From an uncultured Bacteroidia bacterium (GTDB lineage Bacteria > Bacteroidota > Bacteroidia > SpSt-205), in the NCBI GenBank assembly GCA_937995505.1, contig CALKJV010000155.1, forward strand, positions 1 through 10,927: a stretch of 10,927 bases of DNA, in the 5' to 3' direction. Both the position numbers and the translations under genes were made by a program. The notes beneath the pieces were generated by a model, which worked only from the letters and a program-made list of their open reading frames with translations, was not told where the DNA came from and did not search any database. Positions within the stretch are counted from its first letter, which is position 1. Each line of letters starts with the position of its first letter. This document shows, one piece after another, positions 1 to 6,689 of this stretch.

Positions 1-693
1 GCTTTGATAAGCGATCGGATAACAGACGACAGCATGGTATCAAATAGAACCAAAGAGCGAGGGTATCTCTTCCCCCTCTACCTCTATCCCTCTGCCGAGG
101 CGGGGGGCTTGCATCCTTCGGAGCGCGAGCCCAATCTGGCGCCGTGGCTTTTGCAGGAGCTTTCACACAAGTATGGCTTTGAGCCCACGCCGGAGGAGGT
201 GCTGGCTTACATTTATGCGGTTCTTTACAGCCCCACCTACCGCCAGAAGTATGCGGAGGCGCTGCGGGTAGATTTCCCTCGGGTGCCCTTCACAGCGGAT
301 GGGGCGCTTTTTCGGCAGCTTGCCGCCCTGGGCCAGCGCCTAATTGACCTCCACCTCCTGCGCAGCCCCGAACTCAACCCCCCCGTCGCTAAGTACCAGG
401 GCACCGGCAGCGATAAAATTGAGTTCGTACGCTATGACCCCACCACCCACCGCGTAGCCGTGAATAAAGACAAGTACTTTGAGGGCATCACCCCCGAGAT
501 GTGGGAGTACCAGATTGGCGGCTACCAGGTCTTAGAGAAGTGGCTCAAAGACCGCAAGGGAAAGATGGACTGGGACTTTCAGCACTACCTTCGTATCGCC
601 ACAGCCATCGCCCGCACGATAGAGCTGCAGTCCGAGATAGAGGCGCTGTATCCCGCCGTAGAGCATAAGGTAATCCCCCTCCCAGCGAAATAA
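1..693 (+). CDS. Type ISP restriction-modification enzyme, C-terminal specificity region (partial, 5' end outside window)
   Basis: This is the last 230 residues of what should be a much larger protein; Type ISP enzymes combine nuclease, helicase, N6-adenine methylase and target-recognition domains in about 1000-1600 residues. The visible part matches the C-terminal specificity domain by its run of family motifs: YLFPLYLYP (about residues 22-30), YIYAVLYSPTYRQKYAEAL (70-88), DFPRVPF (91-97), a FRQLAALGQRLIDLHLL helix (104-120), YFEGITPEMWEYQIGGYQV (159-177) and KWLKDRKGK (180-188). The frame is open to base 1, and residues before the first ATG at 34 (ISDRITDDS) also read like the family, so I treat it as partial rather than as a small gene starting at 34. 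It would recognise the DNA target of the enzyme. No methylase or helicase motif lies in the window, so it cannot be said whether the upstream part is intact or whether this is a remnant. Family call is confident from motif recall, not from an alignment. Confidence 0.85.
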   Translation, partial: ALISDRITDDSMVSNRTKERGYLFPLYLYPSAEAGGLHPSEREPNLAPWLLQELSHKYGFEPTPEEVLAYIYAVLYSPTYRQKYAEALRVDFPRVPFTADGALFRQLAALGQRLIDLHLLRSPELNPPVAKYQGTGSDKIEFVRYDPTTHRVAVNKDKYFEGITPEMWEYQIGGYQVLEKWLKDRKGKMDWDFQHYLRIATAIARTIELQSEIEALYPAVEHKVIPLPAK

Positions 694-729
694 GAGCCAA
701 GCGCAGCCCCCGAGCTTGCAGGCATATTG

Positions 730-737
730 TATTTTTG
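730..737 (+). promoter_or_regulatory. Bacteroidota-type -7 promoter box (TATTTTTG)
   Basis: TATTTTTG fits the TAnnTTTG consensus of the Bacteroidota housekeeping sigma factor. It ends 7 nt before the ATG at 745, so a transcript starting at the usual distance would begin at or within a few bases of the start codon. I see no good TTTG -33 box 17-23 nt upstream; the nearest TTG (716-718) is only 11 nt away. Box match is seen directly, promoter function is inferred. Confidence 0.4.
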
Positions 738-744
738 CGCTGGG

Positions 745-1908
745 ATGGTTTGGCTTTTTCTCTCGCCGGAGTTTCCGCCGAATTATCATCTTTTTGCGTG
801 GCACTTTCAGCGGTTAGGCGGCACGAGTGTAGGGATTGGGGGTGCGGCTTTTTCGGAGCTGCCCCCTGCTGTGCAGCAGTCCCTTAGCCGGTATGTGGGG
901 GTAGGGGATTTGCACCAGAGTGCGGCTGTGGAGGCGGCTGCCCGCGCCTTAGCGCACGAGGTTGGGGGGGTAGACGGCATTGACTCCTTCAATGAATACT
1001 GGCTCAGCTTAGAGGCGCAGCTGCGGGAGGTTTTGGGGGTTCCTGGGCCCCGGCCCAAAGACCTCCCCGACTTCCAGCAAAAAAGCCGCATGAAAGCCTA
1101 CTTTGAGCGGGCGGGCATAGAGCCTATCCCCGGCCGAGTAGCCCAGGACTTTGCCGAGGTAGAAGCCTTTGTAGCCCAGTACGGCCTGCCCCTCATCGCC
1201 AAACCCGACAAAGGCGTAGGCGCCGGCTCTACCTACAAGATCGCTTCCGAAAAAGACCTCAAGCTCTTCCAGACCAGCTTCCGCCCAGGATATCTCTTAG
1301 AGAAGTTCATCACCGGCACGATCCAGACCTACGATGGCCTCGTAGACCGGGAGGGCCGCATCGTCTTTGCCGCTTCCTTAGAGTATAGCCGCGGCGTAGC
1401 CGAAGTGGTCAATGAAGATACCGATATCTTTTACTTCGTGCATCGGGAGATACCGGCGGATTTAGCGGAGATTGGGCCGCGCATCGTGCAAGCGTACGGG
1501 CTTCGCATGCGATTTTTTCACTTTGAGTTTATCCGTTCGTCGGAGGGGCGGCTCTACCCCTTAGAGGTCAATATGCGTCCGCCTGGCTATCCGACCCTGG
1601 ACCTTTTCAACTTCGCCCACGATATAGACCTGTATCACCTATGGGCGGTGTGTGCGCATGGGCATCCTGCGCCGCCGGTGCCTTCAGCGGCCTACTATGC
1701 CTGCTACATCGCCCGCAAAAAGCACATTGGCTACGAGCACAGCCACGAGGCGGTTATGCGGCGCTTAGAGCCGTACCTTCTCTACCACTCGCCGACCAAC
1801 CCCCTCTTTCGCGCAGCGATGGGGGATGAACATTACATCATTCGCACGCCGGACTTTAGCCAGATGGTAGAGCTGGCCACCTGGACCCAGAAGCGCCTAA
1901 CCCTATAA
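745..1908 (+). CDS. ATP-grasp ligase family protein, substrate unknown
   Basis: A 387-residue protein of the ATP-grasp superfamily, enzymes that activate a carboxylate as acyl-phosphate and join it to an amine, thiol or carbon nucleophile. Seen: an N-terminal Rossmann-like pre-ATP-grasp part (1-105), then a Lys-rich entry (KSRMKAYFERAGI, from 113), the nucleotide-binding loop IAKPDKGVGAGST (151-163), the hinge YLLEKFI (183-189), and the metal-binding end FHFEFI (258-263) and LEVNMRPPGY (273-282), with likely Mg ligands E261, E274 and N276. A 100-residue C-terminal extension follows. I start it at ATG 745 because MVWLFLSPEFPPN is a typical start and the in-frame TTG at 727 lies upstream of the promoter-like box. 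The esterase gene follows after 5 bp, so the two are likely cotranscribed. No signal peptide, so cytoplasmic. Earlier L-rich residues do not form a membrane segment. Alternatives such as an AccC-like carboxylase or D-Ala-D-Ala-type ligase are less likely; substrate cannot be told from sequence. Confidence 0.85.
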   Translation: MVWLFLSPEFPPNYHLFAWHFQRLGGTSVGIGGAAFSELPPAVQQSLSRYVGVGDLHQSAAVEAAARALAHEVGGVDGIDSFNEYWLSLEAQLREVLGVPGPRPKDLPDFQQKSRMKAYFERAGIEPIPGRVAQDFAEVEAFVAQYGLPLIAKPDKGVGAGSTYKIASEKDLKLFQTSFRPGYLLEKFITGTIQTYDGLVDREGRIVFAASLEYSRGVAEVVNEDTDIFYFVHREIPADLAEIGPRIVQAYGLRMRFFHFEFIRSSEGRLYPLEVNMRPPGYPTLDLFNFAHDIDLYHLWAVCAHGHPAPPVPSAAYYACYIARKKHIGYEHSHEAVMRRLEPYLLYHSPTNPLFRAAMGDEHYIIRTPDFSQMVELATWTQKRLTL

Positions 1909-1913
1909 AGCGT

Positions 1914-2639
1914 ATGGATATACAGCATCAGCGCTGGGAAGAGACGCCGTTGGGGCGCCCCATCGCCCTGAATCGGTATGGAGCAGCCGGGCAGCCGCTT
2001 TTGGCCTTCCCCGCACAGGGCGGCGACCACCGGAACTTAGAAGACTTTGGCCTTATTGCCGCCGTAGCCCCCTACATTGAGAGCGGCCGCATCCAAGTCT
2101 TTACTACAGACACATGGGACGAGGAGACCTGGACCGGCTCGCATCCCCTCCCCGAGCGCGCCCGCCGCTACGAAGCGTACGTGCGCTTCGTGCTGGATGT
2201 GGTTTTGCCCTGGATCAAAGCCCACACCGATCGCCCCCTCTGGACGACCGGCGTAAGCATGGGCGCATACCACGCAGCCAACTTCCTCTTTCGCTTCCCC
2301 CACCACTTCGGCGGCGTTATCGCCCTCAGCGGCGTGTATGAGCTGTCGGAGTTTCTGGGCGAGTACAGCGATGAGCTGGTGTACTACAATAGCCCCTTGT
2401 GGTTTCTGCCCAACCTCACCGACCCCTACTACTTAGAGGAGCTGCGCAAGAAAGTCATCGTCCTTTGCGTAGGGCAGGGCGCATGGGAGGAACCCATGCT
2501 GACCCAGACTCGCCGAATGGGCGAGATCCTCGCAGCGAAGGGCATCCCCGCTTGGGTGGATATTTGGGGGGAAGATGTGCACCACGACTGGCCCTGGTGG
2601 CATCGCCAGCTGCCGTACTTCCTGGAAAAGCTTTTGTAG
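1914..2639 (+). CDS. Esterase-fold alpha/beta hydrolase (putative esterase family)
   Basis: A 241-residue alpha/beta hydrolase of the putative esterase (esterase D/Fes-like) group. Seen: the nucleophile elbow GVSMG with catalytic Ser115, an oxyanion-type segment FPAQGGDHRNLEDFG (32-46), the strand IALSGVYEL (136-144), and a C-terminal HHDWPWW (223-229) where H224 is the probable catalytic His. The acid is probably in the 184-225 stretch and is not assigned with certainty. No signal peptide or membrane segment, so a cytoplasmic enzyme is expected. ATG 1914 is 5 bp after the stop of the ATP-grasp gene with no promoter-like box between, which points to cotranscription and perhaps reinitiation. 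The pairing suggests that one enzyme builds, and the other trims or transfers, the same ester, amide or peptide-like compound; that is inference. The family includes carboxylesterases, acyltransferases and siderophore esterases, so the substrate is open. Confidence 0.8.
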   Translation: MDIQHQRWEETPLGRPIALNRYGAAGQPLLAFPAQGGDHRNLEDFGLIAAVAPYIESGRIQVFTTDTWDEETWTGSHPLPERARRYEAYVRFVLDVVLPWIKAHTDRPLWTTGVSMGAYHAANFLFRFPHHFGGVIALSGVYELSEFLGEYSDELVYYNSPLWFLPNLTDPYYLEELRKKVIVLCVGQGAWEEPMLTQTRRMGEILAAKGIPAWVDIWGEDVHHDWPWWHRQLPYFLEKLL

Positions 2640-2663
2640 GCTACCCGCTCGCCATAAAGCTGC

Positions 2664-2692
2664 TTGGGATTTTGGGATTTGCCGTACCTTTG
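2664..2692 (+). promoter_or_regulatory. Bacteroidota-type promoter of the DUF1573 gene (TTG at 2664, TACCTTTG at 2685)
   Basis: TACCTTTG (2685-2692) is a full match to TAnnTTTG. A TTG at 2664-2666 lies 18 nt upstream, close to the expected -33 spacing; a TTTG at 2671 is too near. The box ends 7 nt before ATG 2700, so the predicted transcript has almost no leader. This is the best promoter candidate in the window. Confidence 0.5.
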
Positions 2693-2699
2693 TAAAGGT

Positions 2700-3860
2700 A
2701 TGCGTAGCATCGTTTTAGGGCTTGCGGTTATGGGGCTCCTCTGGGCCCAGAAGAAAGGCGCTCCTGCCGCTGAAAAAGCGAGCCCCGATAAGCCGGTAAA
2801 GCTGGTAGATTTCCCTAAGCTTGAGCACGATTTCGGGAAGATCAAAGAAGAAGATCGCACCGCTACGACGCGGTTTTCCTTCAAGAATGTCTCCAAGGAG
2901 CCTGTCAAGATCGTAGATGTGAAAAGCTCCTGTGGCTGCACGGCCCCCAGTTGGAGTAAAGAGCCTGTGGCGCCTGGCAAGGAAGGCTTCGTAGAAGCGC
3001 AGTACAGCGCATGGGGTCGGCCAGGGGCTTTCACGAAGACCCTCACGGTGCGCCTCCGCTCCGAAAAAGACACCACCAAAGAAGAGACCTACGTGCTCAC
3101 TATCAAAGGTGAGGTGCTCCCCCGGCCCAAAGGCCCCGAAGATTGGTATCCCACCAAAGTAGGGAACTTACGCTTCGGCCCCGCTAATCACGTCTCCTTC
3201 GGCACTCTCAAGACCAACGAAAAGCGCTCCCTCACAGCGACCGTCTACAATGACTCCGATAAGCCTATTGAGCTGCGGGAAATTGCCGATGTGCCTGCGC
3301 ATGTCAAGGTATCCATCCGTACCCCTAAGGGAGATGTACCTAACTATGTTTTGCCGCCGAAAGACACAGCCCAAATAGTCGTGCAGTACGATGCGGGGGC
3401 GGCCAATGATTTTGGCTTCATCTATCACATGCTCAAGATTCGCACCAACGACGCCATAGAAGCCGATAAGCCCTTTTACGTAACGGCCAATATTGAGGAG
3501 TACTTTGGGGAGCTGGATGAGAAGGCGCTGGCGGAGGCGCCTCGGGTGCAGTTTGATGCGACGGAGTTCAACTACGGCAAGATCAAGGCTGGGGAGAAGG
3601 TGACGCATGAGTTTCGCCTGACGAATGCAGGTAAGAAGCCTTTGATGATACGCAAGGTGAAGGCGAGCTGTGGGTGCACGGCGGCTACGCCCGACAAGAG
3701 CGAGCTCAAGCCGGGCGAGAGCACGACGATAAAGGTTATTTTTGACTCTACGGGCCGTTCGGGGCGTGACTCCAAGAGCGTTACGGTGATTACCAATGAC
3801 CCTCGCCAGCCCACCACGAACCTGATTATTCAGGGCGAGATTGAGGCGGTGACGAAGTGA
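2700..3860 (+). CDS. Secreted DUF1573 protein with two SCGCT Ig-like domains
   Basis: A 386-residue exported protein. Seen: a signal peptide (R2, hydrophobic core IVLGLAVMGLLW, likely cut after A16), then three Ig-like beta-sandwich units. The first (about 37-138) and third (about 282-383) carry the DUF1573 hallmark SCGCT at 77-81 and 323-327, each after the usual DFG.I or NYGKI and F.N/LTN patterns. The middle unit (about 153-265) has the same strand pattern (VSFGTLKTNEKRSLTATVYN) but no cysteines. DUF1573 proteins are abundant in the periplasm or on the surface of Bacteroidota; their role is unknown, and the fold resembles ASPM/SPD-2/Hydin-type Ig domains. The paired cysteines could form a disulphide or bind metal; not shown here. 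An in-frame TTG at 2664 would start inside the promoter and precede a clean signal peptide, so ATG 2700 is preferred. It has its own promoter and a terminator after it, so it is probably monocistronic. Lys-rich composition differs from the Arg-rich neighbours. Confidence 0.85.
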   Translation: MRSIVLGLAVMGLLWAQKKGAPAAEKASPDKPVKLVDFPKLEHDFGKIKEEDRTATTRFSFKNVSKEPVKIVDVKSSCGCTAPSWSKEPVAPGKEGFVEAQYSAWGRPGAFTKTLTVRLRSEKDTTKEETYVLTIKGEVLPRPKGPEDWYPTKVGNLRFGPANHVSFGTLKTNEKRSLTATVYNDSDKPIELREIADVPAHVKVSIRTPKGDVPNYVLPPKDTAQIVVQYDAGAANDFGFIYHMLKIRTNDAIEADKPFYVTANIEEYFGELDEKALAEAPRVQFDATEFNYGKIKAGEKVTHEFRLTNAGKKPLMIRKVKASCGCTAATPDKSELKPGESTTIKVIFDSTGRSGRDSKSVTVITNDPRQPTTNLIIQGEIEAVTK

Positions 3861-3881
3861 AGCGTTACAAACTTAGCTCCT

Positions 3882-3923
3882 TATGCAGAGCGGGGGCCTG
3901 ATGAGGGTCCCCGCTTCTGCATA
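3882..3923. terminator. Bidirectional hairpin terminator between convergent genes
   Basis: Left arm 3882-3895 (TATGCAGAGCGGGG) pairs with right arm 3909-3923 (CCCCGCTTCTGCATA), about 14 base pairs with one bulged base, and a loop of about 13 nt. It lies between the stop of the DUF1573 gene (3860) and the stop of the BtuF-like gene (3950, minus strand). The T-run after it on the plus strand is weak, so efficiency is uncertain, but position and stem strength support termination for both strands. Confidence 0.7.
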
Positions 3924-3949
3924 TATGGGCTTTCCTACTCTGTGCTTTT

Positions 3950-4750
3950 CTAGACGGAGAGGCTTTTTACGAGGGTATGGAGATACGCTGCGGCTTCTTT
4001 CATTCGGCTGCCGTACCAGCTGAAGTAATCCCCTCGCACAATCCGCACTTCCGCTCGGGGCCATAAACGCTGGATCTCTGGAATATGCTTTTCCGAAAAA
4101 GGAAAGGGCTCATCCGACAAGAGAACAAGCTGCGGGTCTAGTCGCTCCGGCTCTTGTAAGGCAGGGTAGCGGCCAGGTAGGGTAGCCGCTACATTTTCCC
4201 AACCTAATCGCTCCAGAAGGCTATGGATGTACGTCCGGCTACCCGCAGCCATGTAAGGTTTACGCCAGATAAGGTATAGGACCCGCAAAGGGAGAGCTGC
4301 GGCCTCAGACACAAGCTCAGCAAAAGCCGCTTCAATCTCCTGGATGATTTGAGAAGCTTGGGCCGCCTTACCGGTTATGTCGCCGAGCCGCTGGATGCTT
4401 TCCAAAGCTTCTGCGAAACTCTCTACCCGAGTTACATACACAGGCGCGATAGCGGTGAGCCTTTCTACATCTTCCTTTGTGTTTTCCTCCATCTGAGCGA
4501 TAATTAGGTCGGGCTGGAGGGCTTGTACGGCGGCGATATCTACTTTTTTCGTGCCGCCGACGACGGGCACTTTTTCTACGAGGCCCTTAGGTTGGATGCA
4601 ATAGCGGGTACGCCCTACGATGCGCTCCGCCAGCCCCAGCGCAAAAAGCGTCTCCGTCTGCGAAGGGCACAGCGAAATGATCCGTTCCGGTTCCGTGGGT
4701 ATCTCTACGAGGCGGCCTAGGCTATCGGTTACGCTGCGCGTCCTGCTCAT
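3950..4750 (-). CDS. BtuF-like helical-backbone binding protein, no signal peptide
   Basis: A 266-residue protein of the BtuF/FepB-type periplasmic binding fold (PF01497 family), which in known members binds cobalamin, haem or iron-siderophore and delivers it to an ABC importer. Seen: RIISLCPSQTETLFALGLA (23-41), GRTRYC (46-51), VPVVGGTKKVDIAAVQALQ (61-79), PDLIIAQ (80-86), the long connecting helix (about 112-150), then the C-terminal lobe (LYLIWRKPYMAAGSRTYI, about 158-175) ending in a GDYFSWYGSRM segment (240-250). Unlike classic members it has no signal peptide or lipobox from ATG 4750, so it may act in the cytoplasm or bind something else; Bacteroidota carry many such short versions. A GTG at 4768 would add only six residues and still no hydrophobic stretch. 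The start lies inside the end of phoH (29-bp overlap), implying translational coupling; no permease or ATPase partner is adjacent. It is the last gene of the minus-strand run. Confidence 0.8.
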   Translation of the reverse strand: MSRTRSVTDSLGRLVEIPTEPERIISLCPSQTETLFALGLAERIVGRTRYCIQPKGLVEKVPVVGGTKKVDIAAVQALQPDLIIAQMEENTKEDVERLTAIAPVYVTRVESFAEALESIQRLGDITGKAAQASQIIQEIEAAFAELVSEAAALPLRVLYLIWRKPYMAAGSRTYIHSLLERLGWENVAATLPGRYPALQEPERLDPQLVLLSDEPFPFSEKHIPEIQRLWPRAEVRIVRGDYFSWYGSRMKEAAAYLHTLVKSLSV

Positions 4751-5690
4751 ACAGCCGCACAATCTCACTTACCAGCGGGTGCCGCACGATATCCGTGTCG
4801 CCGAGCTGAATGACAGCAATGCCAGGGGTTCCCTCTAAAAGCTGTATCGCATGTAAGAGGCCGGAAGCCTCTGGTTTGGGAAGGTCTATTTGGCTAAGGT
4901 CGCCTGTAATGACGATTTTAGAGCGATGACCGAAGCGAGTGAGAAACATCTTCATTTGTAGGCGAGTAGCGTTTTGTGCTTCGTCTAGGATGATGAATGC
5001 ATCATTGAGCGTACGGCCCCGCATGTATGCCAGTGGGGCTATTTCTATTACGTTCTGCTCTAAGAGCTGTTGGAGCTTTTCGGCGGAGAGCATTTCCTCC
5101 AGCGAGTCGTAGAGAGGGCGCAGGTAGGGGGCGACTTTTTCGCGCAGGTCGCCGGGCAGGAAGCCCAAACTCTCCCCAGCTTCTACGGCGGGGCGAACCA
5201 GGATGATTTTACGGATTTGTTTTTCTTTTAGGGCCCGTACGGCGAAAGCGACAGCGGTATAGGTTTTCCCTGTGCCGGCAGGCCCCACAGCGAAGGTGAT
5301 ATCATGGCTCTCAATGGCGGCGGCGAGGCGGCGCTGCCCTTCGGTTCGGGGAGCTATGCGCTGCCCGGAGACGGTGCGCAGGATGGTAGGGGCTGGGTCG
5401 CTGGAAGGAGCCGTTTCGCCTCCTTGCAGGCGCCCCACGATTTCGCGTACTCGCTCACTGGGTAGACGACCATGACGCCGTACCTCCTGTACCATAGCCT
5501 GAATGATCTGCTCTAAAGCGGCGATCGCTTCCGCCTGCCCGCTGGCCTTGATGCTGCTGCCCCGTGCCACAAGCTTGATTTCGGGGTAAGCGCTGCGCAA
5601 TAGCTGAAGGTTCTCATTAGCAGCCCCGTAAAAGCTCAGAAGGTCAATGCCTTCCAGCAGAATTTCACTTTCCGTTATGAGTTTCTCCAT
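4722..5690 (-). CDS. phoH: PhoH family ATPase (PhoH-like/YbeZ type)
   Basis: A 322-residue PhoH/PhoL-type protein of usual family length. Seen: an N-terminal KH-like RNA-binding part (about 15-70, with FYGAANENLQLL), then the P-loop domain with Walker A GPAGTGKT (136-143), LVRPAVEAGESLGFLPGD (164-181), the YMRGRTLNDAFIILDEAQN block (222-240) holding Walker B D236/E237, and TGDLSQIDLP (262-271). Known relatives are ATPases linked to RNA metabolism, often working with the YbeY RNase; ybeY is not in this window. In-frame codons run upstream as far as 5786, but they lie within the end of the preceding gene, and MEKLITESEI is the natural start. The gap to the preceding prenyltransferase is 19 bp and holds TATCTTCG 6 nt before the ATG, a one-base variant of the -7 box. 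The next gene starts inside this one. Function call is confident, its cellular partner is not visible. Confidence 0.92.
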   Translation of the reverse strand: MEKLITESEILLEGIDLLSFYGAANENLQLLRSAYPEIKLVARGSSIKASGQAEAIAALEQIIQAMVQEVRRHGRLPSERVREIVGRLQGGETAPSSDPAPTILRTVSGQRIAPRTEGQRRLAAAIESHDITFAVGPAGTGKTYTAVAFAVRALKEKQIRKIILVRPAVEAGESLGFLPGDLREKVAPYLRPLYDSLEEMLSAEKLQQLLEQNVIEIAPLAYMRGRTLNDAFIILDEAQNATRLQMKMFLTRFGHRSKIVITGDLSQIDLPKPEASGLLHAIQLLEGTPGIAVIQLGDTDIVRHPLVSEIVRLYEQDAQRNR

Positions 5691-5696
5691 GTATGG

Positions 5697-5704
5697 CGAA
5701 GATA
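5697..5704 (-). promoter_or_regulatory. Degenerate -7-like box before phoH (TATCTTCG)
   Basis: On the minus strand TATCTTCG differs by one base from TAnnTTTG and ends 6 nt before ATG 5690, the same layout as the two better boxes on the plus strand. No convincing -33 element is seen. It could provide an internal promoter; chance is a serious alternative. Confidence 0.2.
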
Positions 5705-5709
5705 ACTTT

Positions 5710-6687
5710 TCACTGCGAACGGTAGGTAAGTAGATGCAGTAGCTCCAGTAGGGGGAGTTGGTGCGTGTAGGGTAGCTGGCGCGCAAGCTCTGTGGCTTGC
5801 TGGATGTACTGGGCTAAGGTCTCTTCAGTGTAAGTGAAAGCCCCCATCGCTTGTAGCCTTTCTCGCACAGATCGGAAGGGGGCTTTTTGGAGGAAGCGGC
5901 GTTCGGCGGGGCTAGCTTGGTGGAGGGCCCAGAGGAGTGGCAGGGTAAAGCGCTTTTGCTTGCGGTCAGCATCAGTCGGCTTGCCTGTGAGCGCGCTGTC
6001 GCTCCAATCCAAAAGGTCATCGCGTATCTGAAAAGCTATACCGATAGCCTTGCCCATCTGGGCGGCGGCTTGGATGATCGGGTCGGGGGCGTCCGTGCTC
6101 CATGCCCCCATTCTACAGGTGGTCTCAAAGAGGGCTGCGGTTTTTTTCTCAATCACGGTGAAATAGGCTTCGGGGGTAATGCTGGCTTCGCGCATGCGTT
6201 TCAGTTGGAGGAGTTCGCCTGCGGCGAGAGCTTCTACCGCCTCTGAAGTGAAATACAAAAGCTGTGGCTCTTGATGCCGTAGCGCCAGGAGAAGCCCCCG
6301 AGCCAAAAGCCAATCTCCAAAAAGCACCGCTATCCGATTGCCCCATAGGCCCCGCAGCGAAAAAAAACCTCGCCGATAGTCGGAGTCATCCACTACATCG
6401 TCATGCACGAGGGTAGCGTTGTGCAGCAGCTCGATAAGGGTAGCCCCTAAGAGGGTTCTTTGGGTGGGGGTGCCGCAGGCTCGGGCCGTGTACAAGAGGA
6501 GGAGGGGACGGATTTTCTTGCCGCCACGACGCAGGAGAAATCCGCCTAGCTTTTCTAAGAGCCAGTTTTTGCGATACACTTCCTGGCGCATCGTCTCCCG
6601 GTAGAAGCGCTCAAAAGCCTCCCACTCCGGCAGCTCGGCTTGGAGCTGCCGAAGGGAAGGTCTCTTAGTAAGGGTAGGGAGGAGCAT
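5710..6687 (-). CDS. Long-chain polyprenyl diphosphate synthase
   Basis: A 325-residue trans-prenyltransferase that condenses isopentenyl diphosphate onto an allylic diphosphate, probably giving the menaquinone side chain. Seen: GGKKIRP (55-61), the first Asp-rich motif DDVVD (96-100) in LLHNATLVHDDVVDDS, KKTAALFETT (181-190), the second motif DDLLD (223-227) in GIAFQIRDDLLDW, and GKPTDADRKQKRFTLPLL (235-252). The residue five before the first Asp motif is A91, a small side chain that leaves the product tunnel open, as in IspB-type octaprenyl or heptaprenyl synthases, so a long product is inferred; exact length cannot be read. ATG 6687 is chosen because family homology begins soon after and it falls 2 bp past the stop of the ABC gene; longer in-frame reading reaches into that gene. 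No -7 box lies nearby, so expression depends on the upstream transcript. An AGGAGG 12 nt upstream is part of a Gly-Gly codon pair. Soluble enzyme, cytoplasmic. Confidence 0.9.
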   Translation of the reverse strand: MLLPTLTKRPSLRQLQAELPEWEAFERFYRETMRQEVYRKNWLLEKLGGFLLRRGGKKIRPLLLLYTARACGTPTQRTLLGATLIELLHNATLVHDDVVDDSDYRRGFFSLRGLWGNRIAVLFGDWLLARGLLLALRHQEPQLLYFTSEAVEALAAGELLQLKRMREASITPEAYFTVIEKKTAALFETTCRMGAWSTDAPDPIIQAAAQMGKAIGIAFQIRDDLLDWSDSALTGKPTDADRKQKRFTLPLLWALHQASPAERRFLQKAPFRSVRERLQAMGAFTYTEETLAQYIQQATELARQLPYTHQLPLLELLHLLTYRSQ

Positions 6688-6689
6688 GC

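Noticed and set aside
34..693. Stand-alone small gene starting at ATG 34
   Set aside because: The frame is open to the window edge, residues before ATG 34 fit the Type ISP family, and the family is much longer.
700..741. Inverted repeat AGCGCA / TGCGCT around the ATP-grasp promoter as an operator or hairpin
   Set aside because: Only six pairs separated by 30 nt; expected by chance in GC-rich DNA.
2429..3079. 216-residue open frame on the minus strand
   Set aside because: It lies antisense to the esterase gene end and the DUF1573 signal peptide region, crosses a promoter-like site, and its Ser/Arg-rich low-order translation shows no family pattern.
3168..3608. 146-residue open frame on the minus strand
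   Set aside because: Fully antisense to the middle of the DUF1573 gene and with no recognisable motif.
4748..4768. LCGC after an upstream GTG of the BtuF-like gene as a lipoprotein lipobox
   Set aside because: There is no hydrophobic segment before the cysteine, so it cannot be a lipoprotein signal.
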